Shown in pieces: positions 10,429 through 21,048 of a stretch of 64,000 nt of DNA. Position 1 is the stretch's first letter; the number at the start of each line of letters is the position of its first letter. This DNA is from Neoscytalidium dimidiatum (Eukaryota > Ascomycota > Dothideomycetes > Botryosphaeriales > Botryosphaeriaceae), in NCBI GenBank assembly GCA_037367355.1, contig CM074705.1, positions 2,356,001-2,420,000 on the forward strand, in the 5' to 3' direction. Below the pieces are notes generated by a model, which saw only the letters and a program-made list of their open reading frames with translations, did not search any database and had not been told where the DNA came from. The position numbers and the translations under genes are program-made.

Positions 10429-10602
10429 TCACACAAGCTTGCGTGTTCTCCACTGCGTTGTCAGGAACATGTGACGATTGGATGGCTTGATGTCTTGGAA
10501 GAGTGAGGCTCTGCTTCGTGGTGCGAGTGGTGTCGGGGTACGTGGCTGGTAGTGGGTGGCGGTCGAGATGGGATCCGGCGAATCGGAGTCAGTCGTCGTC
10601 AT
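10429..10602 (-). CDS. Tentative 57-aa hypothetical protein
   Basis: A short open frame starts at ATG 10602 (MTTTDSDSPDP) and ends TGA at 10429, rich in Thr, Pro and Arg with a basic C terminus (TTQWRTRKLV). I do not recognise it. The frame stays open upstream to 10860, but that extension reads like non-coding sequence. There is no signal peptide, no membrane segment and no visible promoter signal. It is listed only because the ATG-initiated part has a more protein-like composition than the surrounding frames. Confidence 0.2.
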   Translation of the reverse strand: MTTTDSDSPDPISTATHYQPRTPTPLAPRSRASLFQDIKPSNRHMFLTTQWRTRKLV

Positions 10603-11893
10603 CCGTGTTGGTGAAAGCCCAGTGTTATTCCCAACGAGTCGGGACACATCCGGTCGACTGCGGCCCAACTTATGACGTCCGTTCTCGTCTTTGCGATTGT
10701 AGCGATGTATTGTCTCAGACGGCTCGTTCTCGTCAGCTTGGTTTCGTTGGGTATACAGCAGGAACGAATCGCCACACACTCCTCCTCCTCCCTCGCGGAG
10801 GACTCTACGCTTGCCACGCAGATTCCATCGTATCAACGCTCTCGACACACTCATGGCCACCCATCATTCGTCTCCCTCAACCCATCCGTCAAGGCAAGTC
10901 ACTCACTCCTCGTTTTTCTCCTTACCCTCCTCGCCCTCCTCCTTCTTCTCCTCCTCCTCCCCATGCTGTAAGTAGATCAGTCCCGTTATGCATAAAATGG
11001 ATGTGATGTCATCTGGGGAGCTGTCTATGCGTAGCTTCGCGCGAAAGGCGCCATCCGCTGCGGAGAGCCATTGGGGGCAAGACGGGAGCAGCTGGAGCTC
11101 AAGGAAGGAGGATTGGACGGGAATTTAAAGGGTCCGGAGGAGAGCTGCAGTAAAATGTCCCGTGAACGAGAGCTGTTCAAGGGACAGGGCTCTGGGAACG
11201 GGCAGCGGTTGGCTCCTAACTTGATCAGGCAAGCAACAGCAGGGTGCGGTGCGGGGTTCCTCCCCCGTGGTGGGCCCTGCCGCACGTGCGCCTCGGTGCC
11301 CCGGACTCTCTGCGTGGTCTGGGGTGGGTGCGATTGGAGATCCTCCGATGGTGATGGCGTTTTGCGGCGGCTCCAGGACTTCGCGGACGCTGAAGATACA
11401 GAAGAATGCGGGGCTAGGCGACCGCTGTTGTGTCCGGGCATGCTGTGAAACTTGAAAAAAAAAAAAAAAAACAATAACCTACGTCGACCCTGATCTTGCG
11501 GACAGCGGCGGATTACTCGCGGGCTCTTGGCTCCTGTGTCGAAAGCGGTAATGCGTTGCGCAGGCTTTCATGTTCACGGCGAGGAGTTTATTCCCTTGAT
11601 CTCCCTGCCAAAGTCCATGTCTCACGGACGTTGCGCGCTCTTTGCGTCCAACTCCCGCCCTGCACCGGTCAACGAGCGCGTGCACATCTTACCCGCACCA
11701 TCAGGGACGCGGAACGTCCAAGGAGAAAGCAAGAACCGAGGAATACAAAAGACATTAGACTCGTATTACCCAAGTACCTACGTACACCCCCAACGCTCCC
11801 GGCCTCGCAGCGAAGGGAGAAAGAAAAAAAAAAAAAAGGAAAATAAAACGCCGACCCCATCAGACAAAACGAAAGTCGCCCTCCCTGACCCGC
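10603..11893. other. Intergenic, no supported gene
   Basis: Overlapping short frames on both strands have shadow-like composition. A poly-A run (about 11455-11471) and a second near 11824-11838 are the only obvious low-complexity elements. Nothing else can be supported. Confidence 0.4.
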
Positions 11894-12303
11894 CTAGCCC
11901 CCCCGGTAAACCACCTTCTCCCGCCGCACCGTCACCGGGCTCGGCCGCCTCTCGACGACCAGGCTGCGCCGCGCCGGCTCGAGGTGCTCGACGTGCCGCC
12001 GCTCGACGGCGACGGGCAGCGACGCCGCGCTCGACCGGTAGTGGTGGTGGTGGTGGTGGTCGTCGTACGAGCGGCGGGCCGGCGGCAGGCGCACCACGCT
12101 GGTGCTGCTGCGCCGGTAGGACGCGTGGCTGTGGCGGGACGGCGGCCGGTAGTAGGACGTGTGCGTTGAGATGCGGGGCGGGGGCTCCTCGTAGGGCGCG
12201 TACTGCGGGCGGGGCGTTAGTGGGTGGATGAGGAGGAGGAGGAGGAGGAGGAGGAGGGAATGGGAGCAGAGCGGGGGCTTACGGTGGTTCTGAAGAGGCA
12301 CAT
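11894..12303 (-). CDS. Small His/Arg/Tyr-rich hypothetical protein, two exons
   Basis: The model starts at ATG 12303 with a 7-residue first exon (MCLFRTT). An 80-nt intron (12282-12203; GTAAGC..CCGCAG) follows, then exon 2 from YAPYEEPPPR to the stop near 11894, giving about 109 aa. The splice is phase 0. The protein has a run of six histidines after RRSYDD, many Arg/Ser/Tyr residues and an ERR-rich C terminus (ERRPSPVTVRREKVVYRGG). The intron carries a (GGA)n/(TCC)n microsatellite. I do not recognise the family and no catalytic or membrane feature is visible. An unspliced 212-residue frame also exists but its N-terminal half is low-complexity proline/leucine sequence, so the short spliced form is preferred. 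Confidence 0.5.
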
Positions 12304-13050
12304 GGTGGCCTGGGGGAGGGGCGTAGGTGTGGAGGTTCGCGGGTGTGGGGGAAGGAGGATGAACGCCGGGATGATCGGCAGCCGAGAGGATAGGTGGGTA
12401 TGTAGGAGGATGGGTGGATAGATTTACAGGCGTAGGAAGGTTGCTGCGGCTAAGGTTTGGAGGGATAGCGGGGAAGAGGGAGGGACGCGCGCATGTTATA
12501 CAGGGCTGCGCTCTGGGGAGCGAGCGGCGCAATTGGGTCCTTTCCTGTTGGGCACTTCCGGATCATGCGAGCGAGAGCGCCAAAAAAAAAAAAAAAAGAA
12601 ATTCGAAAGGGTTCGCGGCAGAGCAGGATGAGACGCATATCCGAGTGAGACGGACAGCTGCCAATGACGCAACGTGTTGCTTGGCGGCCGTCAATGTCCA
12701 AGGCCTCACCGCGGCGCTAGTCCTCGAATGGCTTGGACCTTTAAATATAGCAGTGTCAACCATGCGAACTCGACCAGGGCCGGGGAGGATATCTTCTTTA
12801 TTGGTGCAGTCTAGAATCGTGGCTGGGTACGCAGTTGGGTACCTTTTGCATTCTTTTGACTCATTTGCTCAATACGATAGCTTCTTCCTATTAGGCCCAT
12901 CGCACTCTGCCGCTACTTCACCAAACCGAGGCAAAAAATAAAAAAATAAAAAAATGAGAGGACCAACAAACAACGCAAACCCGACTACTCGATCAAACAA
13001 CCACCTTCCACCACAATCCCCGAAAGCCCCAGCCGCCAACCCTCTCAAAT
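12304..13050. other. Intergenic between two minus-strand genes
   Basis: Contains the upstream region of the small His-rich gene, a poly-A run at about 12582-12596 and A-rich sequence near 12935-12953. No coding region is supported. Confidence 0.4.
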
Positions 13051-13728
13051 CTACTTCTGCTCCCCCGGCTCCCCTCCCTGCCCCTCCTCGCCCCTCAACT
13101 TCGCCAGCCTCTCCTTGTTCCTCTTCCCCAGCACCCTCAGCGTGTTCCTCTTCTCGATCTCCGCCATCTTCTCCCAGTTGGCGATCCGGCTCAGCGTGCC
13201 GTCCTCGTTGACGACCAGCGGGCCCAGCGCGTCCAGCCGGATCCCGTCGCCCTTGCTCATGTCGAGCTTGATCGCCTCGGCGTCCTCGGGCGCCGGGAGC
13301 GGGAGCGGCGCGCCGCCGTTGCGCGGGGGGGCGTCGTTGTCGTTGGGGTCGGCGGGCGCGCGCGGGTGGAAGGTGTCGGTGTCGACGGTGTCGACGGGCT
13401 TGTTGGTCGATGACGACATGGTGCGGGAGGAGGAGGAGGAGGAGGAGGAGGAGGAGGAGTAGATTGGTTGTTGTGGGCGGTTGGCGACGATGCGGGAGAC
13501 TAGAGGCGCGTTGCGGAGCGGTGCGGCGGCGCGGTGGAGGACGTGCTGCATGTGTTGCGCTGCGGTGGTGGGAGGAGGCGAGGGAGCGTCGTGGGGCAGG
13601 AGGAGGAGGGCGGTTGATATGAGGGCGACCAGCGCGGCGGCAAGCAGCAGGAGAGGCGACTGATGGGAGGTTCTAGAAGCAGCGGAGGCGCGTCGCGGCG
13701 GGGATGGCTGCGCTTGCCTTTTCGTCAT
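13051..13728 (-). CDS. Single-span membrane-anchored hypothetical protein (fungal conserved C-terminal region)
   Basis: From ATG 13728 (MTKRQAQPSPP) the protein is 225 aa and intronless. Residues about 25-44 (PLLLLAAALVALISTALLLL) form one hydrophobic span after an Arg-rich N terminus, so a signal anchor is likely. A run of 11 serines (residues 91-101), encoded by a (GGA)n-type microsatellite on the plus strand, precedes an internal Met (13419, MSSSTNKP) that could be an alternative start giving a soluble 122-aa form. The C-terminal 60 residues (IKLDMSKGDGIRLDALGPLV, then NEDGTLSRIANWEKM and a basic helix) look like a conserved fungal family of unknown function. The longer frame back to 14013 has poor composition and was not used. 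Confidence 0.65.
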   Translation of the reverse strand: MTKRQAQPSPPRRASAASRTSHQSPLLLLAAALVALISTALLLLPHDAPSPPPTTAAQHMQHVLHRAAAPLRNAPLVSRIVANRPQQPIYSSSSSSSSSSSRTMSSSTNKPVDTVDTDTFHPRAPADPNDNDAPPRNGGAPLPLPAPEDAEAIKLDMSKGDGIRLDALGPLVVNEDGTLSRIANWEKMAEIEKRNTLRVLGKRNKERLAKLRGEEGQGGEPGEQK

Positions 13729-16700
13729 GGAGCGGGCGGGCGCGATATGATGGGTTGCTGCGCGCAAGGATGTTCGAGTGAGCGGGTGGAGAGATGTTGT
13801 GCGTGTGAGCCTCTTTTGTGCTTTTGCGCTACGCCTATATCGGCATGCATGCGGGGCATTGGAATGCCGTGGTGCGATGCAGTCGCGCTGGTGGAGCGCG
13901 AGAGCTGGAAGCATCGCGAACAATCTGGCTCGAGTCGTGCGTGCGCCTGGTGTGGGGCTCGTCCGCCGCTGTGCATCTGCGGCGCAAGCGCGGAGCCCGA
14001 CGATCTGCGGCAATGATGCAATATCGTCTCTCAGCAGCGTTTGCGGAGAGATTGAGTGCGCTTATTGAAGCGACAAAAAAAAAAAATGATGGGAAGAAAA
14101 GGAACAACAAATGATGCATGAGCTGACCTCTACAATTTGTTAAAGCTTGGTCAAAGCATGGTCTTCGGGTCAGATATCTCGGAGAGGCTTTAGAAGATGA
14201 TGAGTGAGAGCAATCGGTGCCTCGAAGTGGGCTTTCATTGTACGGTCAAAAGGACTCATGCCCTACATACACCTCTTCGCGGGTCGTGCTTCATACATGG
14301 CCCACCTTTCGTCGCAATAGCCGAATGCTTCTCCATGAGCCGCTGTTGCCGCCGAGAACATGTACTCATGGAGTATTTAAAGCCTGTGCTGGGATGAGAG
14401 TCAAACAATTCAATCTCAACCAGACGAAATTCTATCGCATTTCCAGGAGATTGTATCCTGTGGAAGACCCTTCCGATCTTCGTCGACAGTACCGCCTCTT
14501 TCCTACTTGGAGCACATTCCGCTGGTAGTTCGCATGTGTGGTCGGGATTCAGATGCGCAACTCTTGCCCGAAAAGGCAAGTATGTGGTCTCCCTTGAAAC
14601 ATCAAACTGCCTTTTCTGAGCCGACATCCCGCCTGGTTTGCTCGACATGCGACAGATCAATAAAGCCAATTCATATCGCACATGAGCCGGTCGAAGCTCC
14701 AAGGCCTCAACATCTTTGAATTTATGCAACATTCCATCAATTGGACACAAATACCCGAGTCGTTCATCTGAGACTATGCCGACAGAAATGGTGAAAGTGC
14801 ACTACCTGAGCTTGGATATCTCTCTGTGAAAATCAAGTGTAGGAATGATACAGTGCATTGCCATTAGTAATCACAGAATATGTATAGAAATGTATTCATT
14901 GCACTTCTACATGGAGTCCGCATATCATGCAGGTGACGAAGATTATTTGACCCGGTCGATCGAAATTTGGGATGTGGGAAGGTTTTTTCGCCTCTGATCA
15001 TGCGATTCCTGCTTAGGATAAGAAACAAAAGACAGCTGAAAAGCTCGTTTCGTTTGCCATAGATTTGCCGAAAGACATGCAGCTTGTTCAAACAAGCTAC
15101 GGCGGTCGCGGTGCTCCTCCAGACCTTCGTTGTCTATGTGATAAGTCTCTTTGCGCGATACCCGAACACTATCGTTCATTGCCAAACGGTCTACGCGTCA
15201 CATTTCACATTCCGTTTCCACCTCCAAGAGGCTCAAGTTCCTGTCTGCCATGACGTGCATGCAGATCCATTTATCGGAAACGCTGCACTACGGGACGCGG
15301 ACGGGAGCCCGCCCACCTGAGCAAGCATGTATGATCTGCATGATTCAATAACCGGCTTATACATTTCCGCTAGTCATCTCCATTGAACATCACAACACAG
15401 AATCAATCCAGCCAGCTTACATGCAGTTTTCTGAACTTCGTGGGTTCTTGACTGTATATATTGCGGGCAGTGATGGTATATCTGCCTCCACAATCTGTAT
15501 TGGTCTCATGATCCTGCTTCAATACGAGAGACCCAGCCGGCACTACTGGATTTGCAATCAATTTTGTGCTCATGCGATAGACCGCACCACCCGCATGTCT
15601 TCGCTTCTACTTTCTCGAATGAGAATGTTCTGCTCCTGAGTCCCTCGTAAACCGGAAACGTTGAGCCATGGAGCGTTATTTTTGCTCTCAGCGGATCCGA
15701 CGGACCAGACAGCAAGCAAGTGTGAAGCACGAATGCCAAGAGCCTAAAGTTGGCGGGCTGGACATCACCTTATGTTTTCCTCGGAGCCGGATTCGGAGTG
15801 CGGGTCATGGGCCGCTCCGAGAAGGCGTTTGGGGATGGCGAATCAGCAGCATCATGTGCTGGCAGCAACCGTGCTGGCATGGTTTGAAGCCAAAATAGAG
15901 AGTTGCCACAAGCTTCTTCACTTAGGTTGCCAAGAAAGCATCTCCGCAAAGGAGTGGGAGAACTTCTGCTTAGCACAAACCTTGCGCATCCCGATTCATT
16001 AAACCTCGTAATTCTACACTTGCAACAGACGTGTAGAGATGGTATTCTTCAAGCGGTCGCACTCACCGTAATTACAACGCCAAAGTCGTCTTCAACCATA
16101 TCAACTCATGACATCCTATCAGATTTCCCGGTCACCTACATGCTAACGTTGATGTGGAAAAGCGAAAAGTGAGATACGACACCGAAGAAAATTAAGCTTC
16201 CGCACTAAATCCCCGTTCCCGGGTAACCGCCTTGCAAACACGTTCCTGGATGGAGCCGGCTCATTTCAGCTTCCGGTAACGCCTATTCCAGCCCAAACTC
16301 TTTTCTGGCCAGGCCCTTCCTGATTCGAGTAAGTATGTGCCCGAAATGGCAGCTTCTGGCTCGACAGTTGATTGGACGCACACATAACCTTAACCAACGT
16401 GCTCTCATCAAAGTGTAAATGTACTGCTGTAAGTCACCATGCTCCTCCATCATTGGACTATGCGCGCCGGTCCGCACCTTGGCTTTGCTTTCCCGTTCCT
16501 GCTCGTATGGTCGAATTCCGGTCAATAAAATGATCCATGGGCTTGGGAAGAAGGCGTTCGCCGCAACCTTCGCCAGCGACAGCGCCAGCGCAGAGGATAC
16601 TCCTTGCTGACCTTTACTCAAAAAGGAATGTTTTACTAATGGAAATGGCATCTGTAGAGGTCTGTGGCTGGCCCCAGCCTTCAACATAGCTGTTTGTTGA

Positions 16701-17108
16701 CAAGTCCCAACAGAACGTGCCGAGCAAACACCTCACAGTGCAGCATCGCTGCCGCTTTTGGAGATGATCCCAGACATGAAGTCTGCAGGATGGGACACAG
16801 ATGTGCGTCTGCCATTGGCAAGCCAGAGTGCGCTTGGATTTTGCTTGAGCCTATCCGCATCGGTCGATTTCGCACTTTTCACCGCTCAGCTGTCGTCAGA
16901 AGCTAGCAGTTAAGCATAGGCAAAGAACTAAATTACGAGCCGAAAATAGATTGGATTCTCCTGTACTAACTTCCAGAGGCACTATAAAAGGGGGAACAAA
17001 GCACCATCATCCAGCATAGCATCTCCACTACAATCGTTTTCCACTGTGTTCAGTAGCCCATTCTCCAGTTTCCATTACCTATCTCACCTGGCCGTTAGAG
17101 AATCGACC
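13729..17108. other. 3.4-kb intergenic region without a convincing gene
   Basis: Composition becomes more AT-rich after 14100. One minus-strand frame (ATG 14732 to stop 14256, 158 aa, starting MLHKFKDVEALE) is open but resembles no family I know and lacks promoter or intron signals. Other frames are short and overlapping. The right end is the promoter of the next gene. No transposon termini, tRNA or other RNA gene was recognised. Confidence 0.4.
16982..16988 (+). promoter_or_regulatory. TATA box of the secreted four-cysteine protein
   Basis: CTATAAAAGGGGG lies about 120 bp before the ATG at 17109, followed by a pyrimidine/CA-rich leader. Confidence 0.6.
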
Positions 17109-18052
17109 ATGCTTTTCAACTTCCGCGCCGCTGCCACCGCGGCTCTGGCTCTTTTTGCCGTGCCATCCTTCGCTAATCCAAGCGCTGGCGACATCATCAA
17201 CGCCATCAATGCTTTGAAGGACAAGACTTCTGGTCTCGAAAACAGCTGCTCCTCCGTCACCCAGGGCAGCTTCACTTCTGGCTTTTCGGGCTTCTTTGTA
17301 CGAAACCGTAGCCTTCTTTAGAGTCTCCTTTGCTGACACTATGATGCAGTCTATTGGAGACACTTTCACCCAGGTCGTGGCCCAGGCCCGGACCACCTTC
17401 CAGATAATCCAGAGTGCTCAGAGCATCTCCATCACCTACACCGAGGAAGAATCCTACGAGATCACCCAAGCCTGGAACGACGTGAGTCCTCAGCACCTCC
17501 CACTTCCACCCGAGATAGCTCGCTGACGCTCTCTCCCCCCCTCAGTGCCTCGACGTCCAGAACAACCTCCTCGTCATCCTCAAGGGCGGCACCGACATCT
17601 TCTCCCAGATCCTGCAGACCATCCTGGGCGCCATCCAGCAGCTCCAGGGCATCTTCAACGTAAGTCCAACCCCCCCCTTTTCCAATCGAGTCGATCCTGA
17701 CATCCCCACCCAGGACATCACCAACGCCCTCGGCCAGATCTGCCCGCCCGAGAAGCCCAAGATCGTCACGCAGCTGTGGCCGCCCGTCGACACCTCCTTC
17801 AACGACTGCATCGACCAGTTCAACAAGTTCGGCGGCGGCGGCGGCGGCGGCGGCAGCCCCGGCCCGTTCATCCCGCCCAACGGCGGCGGCGCCGGCGGCT
17901 GGGGCCAGGACGGCAACAAGAAGGACAACGGCTGGTCGCAGCCCCCGCCCCCAGCCTGGCAGCCTGATGGAAAGCACGACGATGGCTCTTTTGACGATGG
18001 CAAGCACGGCAAGGATGACGGTTGGCGCAGGAGGAGGGCGTTCGTCGCCTAA
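17109..18052 (+). CDS. Secreted four-cysteine protein, HsbA-like, Gly-rich tail
   Basis: Four exons: 17109-17297, 17350-17481, 17546-17659 and 17714-18052, all joined in phase 0, giving 257 aa. Introns are 52, 64 and 54 nt with standard ends. A clear signal peptide (MLFNFRAAATAALALFAVPS, cleavage after SFA) is followed by an all-alpha-looking region (SAGDIINAINALKDKTSGLE and ILQTILGAIQQLQGIF) with four cysteines (ENSC, CLDV, QICPP, NDCI). The C-terminal third is low complexity: nine glycines, Pro-rich segments and a charged Asp/Lys/His tail ending in RRRRAFVA. The helical core resembles hydrophobic-surface-binding/galactomannoprotein (HsbA-type) proteins, which coat hydrophobic surfaces, but that assignment is tentative. 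The strong TATA box suggests high or regulated expression. Confidence 0.75.
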
Positions 18053-19091
18053 AGCGGTGGGAGAAAAAAATTACTGCCCGCGTGCGTCTTCGTGGTACCC
18101 TTTTTTTGATGATCGCGGAAATCCCTGGTGCCGATGTGGCACGGTCTTGTTTGATCTTCGTGGAGGTAATGTTTGCGCGGGCGAGGGTCGTAGTGCTTGG
18201 ACTCGCGTTCGATTCGGCTTAGAATACACTTCCCAACCGAGCTGTCGGCAGCAGCTAGACATTCCTTAATGTAATACTTGCCATCCTAATCGAGTCTTGT
18301 GTGCTTGCGATGAATGAGTGGTCGGAAGAATTCGGCGCTGGGGAAGTGCTTATTTATGCGATTAATGCACTTCGGTATCATTTGGCGCCGGGATATAGCC
18401 AGGCGTTTGGCGGAAATAATCTGTAGATGAACGAACTTATGTCGCACGCCCGACAATTGGCCAGGGCGCTCAATTACTCCACGCAACCCTGGGTGGCGTC
18501 AATGCAGGCTGAGACATGTGGGCTGCGCGTCGCCGTGAGCGTGGGTCCTGGACTCCGCAAGGTTGAGCGGAGAGCCGAATATTTAGAGACGCCTTCACCG
18601 CTTCGCTGATTCTTTGTCAGCCCTTTATCCTACGTCCTCGGCAGCTGAAAATATTACTGTCAGTTCACTCAAGGACTCTTCACTAGCTACGTGGTTGGCT
18701 ATGTTCCCCCCGCACCGAACTAAAATAACTGCACTGCGCAGCGTCAGTGAAGAGGACTACCCTCCAACAAATTATAGGATCGCCAACCTGGCACCTGATT
18801 GTTAGACGTCTCACGCACTGATGAGGCGTCAGCGAGGATGTAACATAATCTTAGCTCATTGCGAATTCGAAGGAGTTTGTTTTTCAAATGCGGGCCTTCG
18901 CCTTGCATATCCTGCAGTGAGACTGCTTTTGCGAGACACCTAGCCAAACATTGACTAAGAATGAGACTCATTGATTTTATGTTTAGGTTGAGTATTGAGT
19001 AACATCATAATATAATAACAAAGTCTCAGATTCGACGTGTATAAAAGCAGTGGATCGCGCGGGCATTTACCTCTACAGATATTGGACAAAA
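18053..19091. other. Intergenic; promoter of the SDR gene at its right end
   Basis: No coding frame is supported. The last 60 bases hold a TATA box and short leader for the following gene. Confidence 0.45.
19040..19047 (+). promoter_or_regulatory. TATA box of the SDR gene
   Basis: GTGTATAAAAGCAG sits about 50 bp upstream of the ATG at 19092. Confidence 0.6.
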
Positions 19092-20440
19092 ATGACTTCG
19101 CTGCCTCCCGTCCCACTTTCACCCGCGCTCAGCCTTGAAGAATGCAACAAAGAATGGGAAGGATCTAATCTGAGTGATAGGAATGTATTGATTACAGGAG
19201 GTGCATCTGGAATTGGCGCGGCCATCACCCAGACCTACGCAGAAAAAGGGTAAAACCACTCTTTGCCATAGACTGTACTTTCCGACATTCATATCTCACT
19301 CCTTCAACCAAGACATTACCGCCCCTTCTTCTTCCAAGGATGTCCAGCTAACGCCTTCACAAAGCGCATACGTCACGATCGTCGACATCGACAAAGACCT
19401 GGGCACCCAGCTCGCCAACTCACTCCAATCCCAAGGCCATCAGTACGCACACCTCCCCACACCTCATCCCAACCCCACGCCTAACCCTTCCGCCAACCCA
19501 GCATCCAATTCGTCCACACCGACATAACCTCCTGGCCGGCCCTCGCCCACGCCTTCACGACAGCCGCGCAACACCACCCAACCCGCCCATACCTCACCAC
19601 CGTGATCGCCTGCGCCGGCGTCCTCGGCACGCCCTTCATCACGCCCAACGAGCCGCCCCTAGTCTCCACCACCACCCCGCCCCCTCCCCCCGACACCTCC
19701 GCCCTCGCCGTCAACGCCACCGCCCTCACCTACACCGCCAAGCTCGCCCACCTGCACCTCGAAGCCGCCCCACCACCACCCCCGACGACGACGACGACGA
19801 CGACGACGCCGCCGCCGCCGCCTCCCCCGGACCGCTCCCTCATCCTCTTCTCCTCCCTCCTCGCCTACACCGACTTCCCCAACGCCGCCGCCTACACCGC
19901 CTCCAAGCACGCCGCCCGCGGCCTCTTCCGCATCCTGCGCCCGCTGCTCGCCGCCCGCGGCCTGCGCGTCAACTGCGTCGCGCCGTGGCTGACGCGCACG
20001 CGCATGACGAGCGGCGAGCGCGGCGGCGGCGCGCCGGACCTGGTCGGCCTGTTCGGCGCGGTGGGGTGTCCGGTCGCGGGGGTGGAGGGGGCGGTGCGGG
20101 CGGTGGGCGTGGTGGAGCTGGGCGGTCGTGCTGCTGCTGGTGGAGTGGGGGTGAACGGTGAGTTTTTTTTTTTTTTTTCTTTTTTGCTTTCTTCTTATTT
20201 GTTTCTTTTTCTGTGGATGGGTTTGGGCGCGGTGCTGATTCGTGGGCTTGTCGGCTTTTTTTTTTCGCAGGACGCGTGTTGGCGACCGGACCCGATCGGA
20301 TCTGGGACATGCAGGACGATGCGGAGGGGATGCACGGCCAAAAGGGGCTGGAGTACTTGTTGACCGAGGTTAATCCCGGGTGGCCGGAGCAGGTGCGGAA
20401 GATGCTTCAGATCATGGAGGAGAAAGGCGGCGGTGAGTGA
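19092..20440 (+). CDS. Short-chain dehydrogenase/reductase
   Basis: Four exons: 19092-19249, 19365-19442, 19502-20157 and 20271-20440. Intron branch sites CTAAC are visible in the first two. The Rossmann dinucleotide motif TGGASGIG lies near residue 40, the acidic residues after beta-2 (IVDIDKD) suggest NAD(H) preference, ACAG follows beta-4 and the catalytic Ser and YTASKHAARG (Tyr-x3-Lys) are intact. The family catalyses NAD(P)-linked alcohol/ketone oxidoreduction; the C-terminal part (IWDMQDDAEG..., LLTEVNPGWPEQV) resembles fungal 15-hydroxyprostaglandin-dehydrogenase-like SDRs. Substrate cannot be inferred. Oddity: a Pro/Thr insertion encoded by a GAC/GCC microsatellite sits just before the strand bearing the catalytic Ser. 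Intron 3 has long T tracts. Confidence 0.85.
19784..19821 (+). repeat. (GAC)n/(GCC)n microsatellite in the SDR coding exon
   Basis: Eight GAC trinucleotides followed by GCC units, read in the ACG and CCG phase as eight threonines then prolines. Being in-frame trinucleotides, length changes would not break the reading frame. Confidence 0.85.
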
Positions 20441-21048
20441 TTGAGGGATGAGTTCTTCTTGCTCCGAATCGTGGGGAAAAGGTCTGGTTGCGGAGAGAGG
20501 GGTGAAATGTTTCTTATGGACGGGCTGTTATGGTTGTGGTAGCTGCTCCTAAAAAGAGCTCGTATCACTGATCATGAAGTGCTGGCTGTCGGTCTTTTCG
20601 GTGTATAGTGACAGTAAGAGATGTTCAAAGGTATAGGAACCGTTGTGCAAGCTAAACGCAGGCATGAGGATTAGACGAGATTAGCGAAAAGCCAACTGCA
20701 GTCAGCGCTTTCTAGACGCCCGAATGTACTTGGGGCACGGAGGAGCACGGCTCGGCCTCGTTGGATGGTCGATGGTGCGTGAGTAGGGTGATGGTGAGAA
20801 TAGGATAAGAGGATGGTGGGACCGCATTGCGGCATACGTTTGGCTTTGGCTCGATCTGTAGTCACTGGTTTCACTTCTGCTGGCCTACTTCTACCTTATT
20901 CACTACCCATTAGCTCCAATATATATGCCTGCTCTGCTTTTACATTCTCTTCTCTCCTTCTTCAACTTCTTCTACCCCGTGGCCGCCCGCCCACTCGCCC
21001 GCTCAATCAATCAACTACCCAACTATTCGTCCACCCGCCTATGCCACC
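20441..21048. other. Intergenic; promoter of the decaying gene
   Basis: No gene seen. A TATA-like CAATATATATGCC (20918-20927) and a long pyrimidine-rich leader run into GCCACCATG at 21049. Confidence 0.45.

Noticed and set aside
14256..14732. A 158-codon minus-strand frame starting MLHKFKDVEALE
   Set aside because: Reasonable composition but no family, promoter or neighbouring context; kept only as a note in the intergenic entry.
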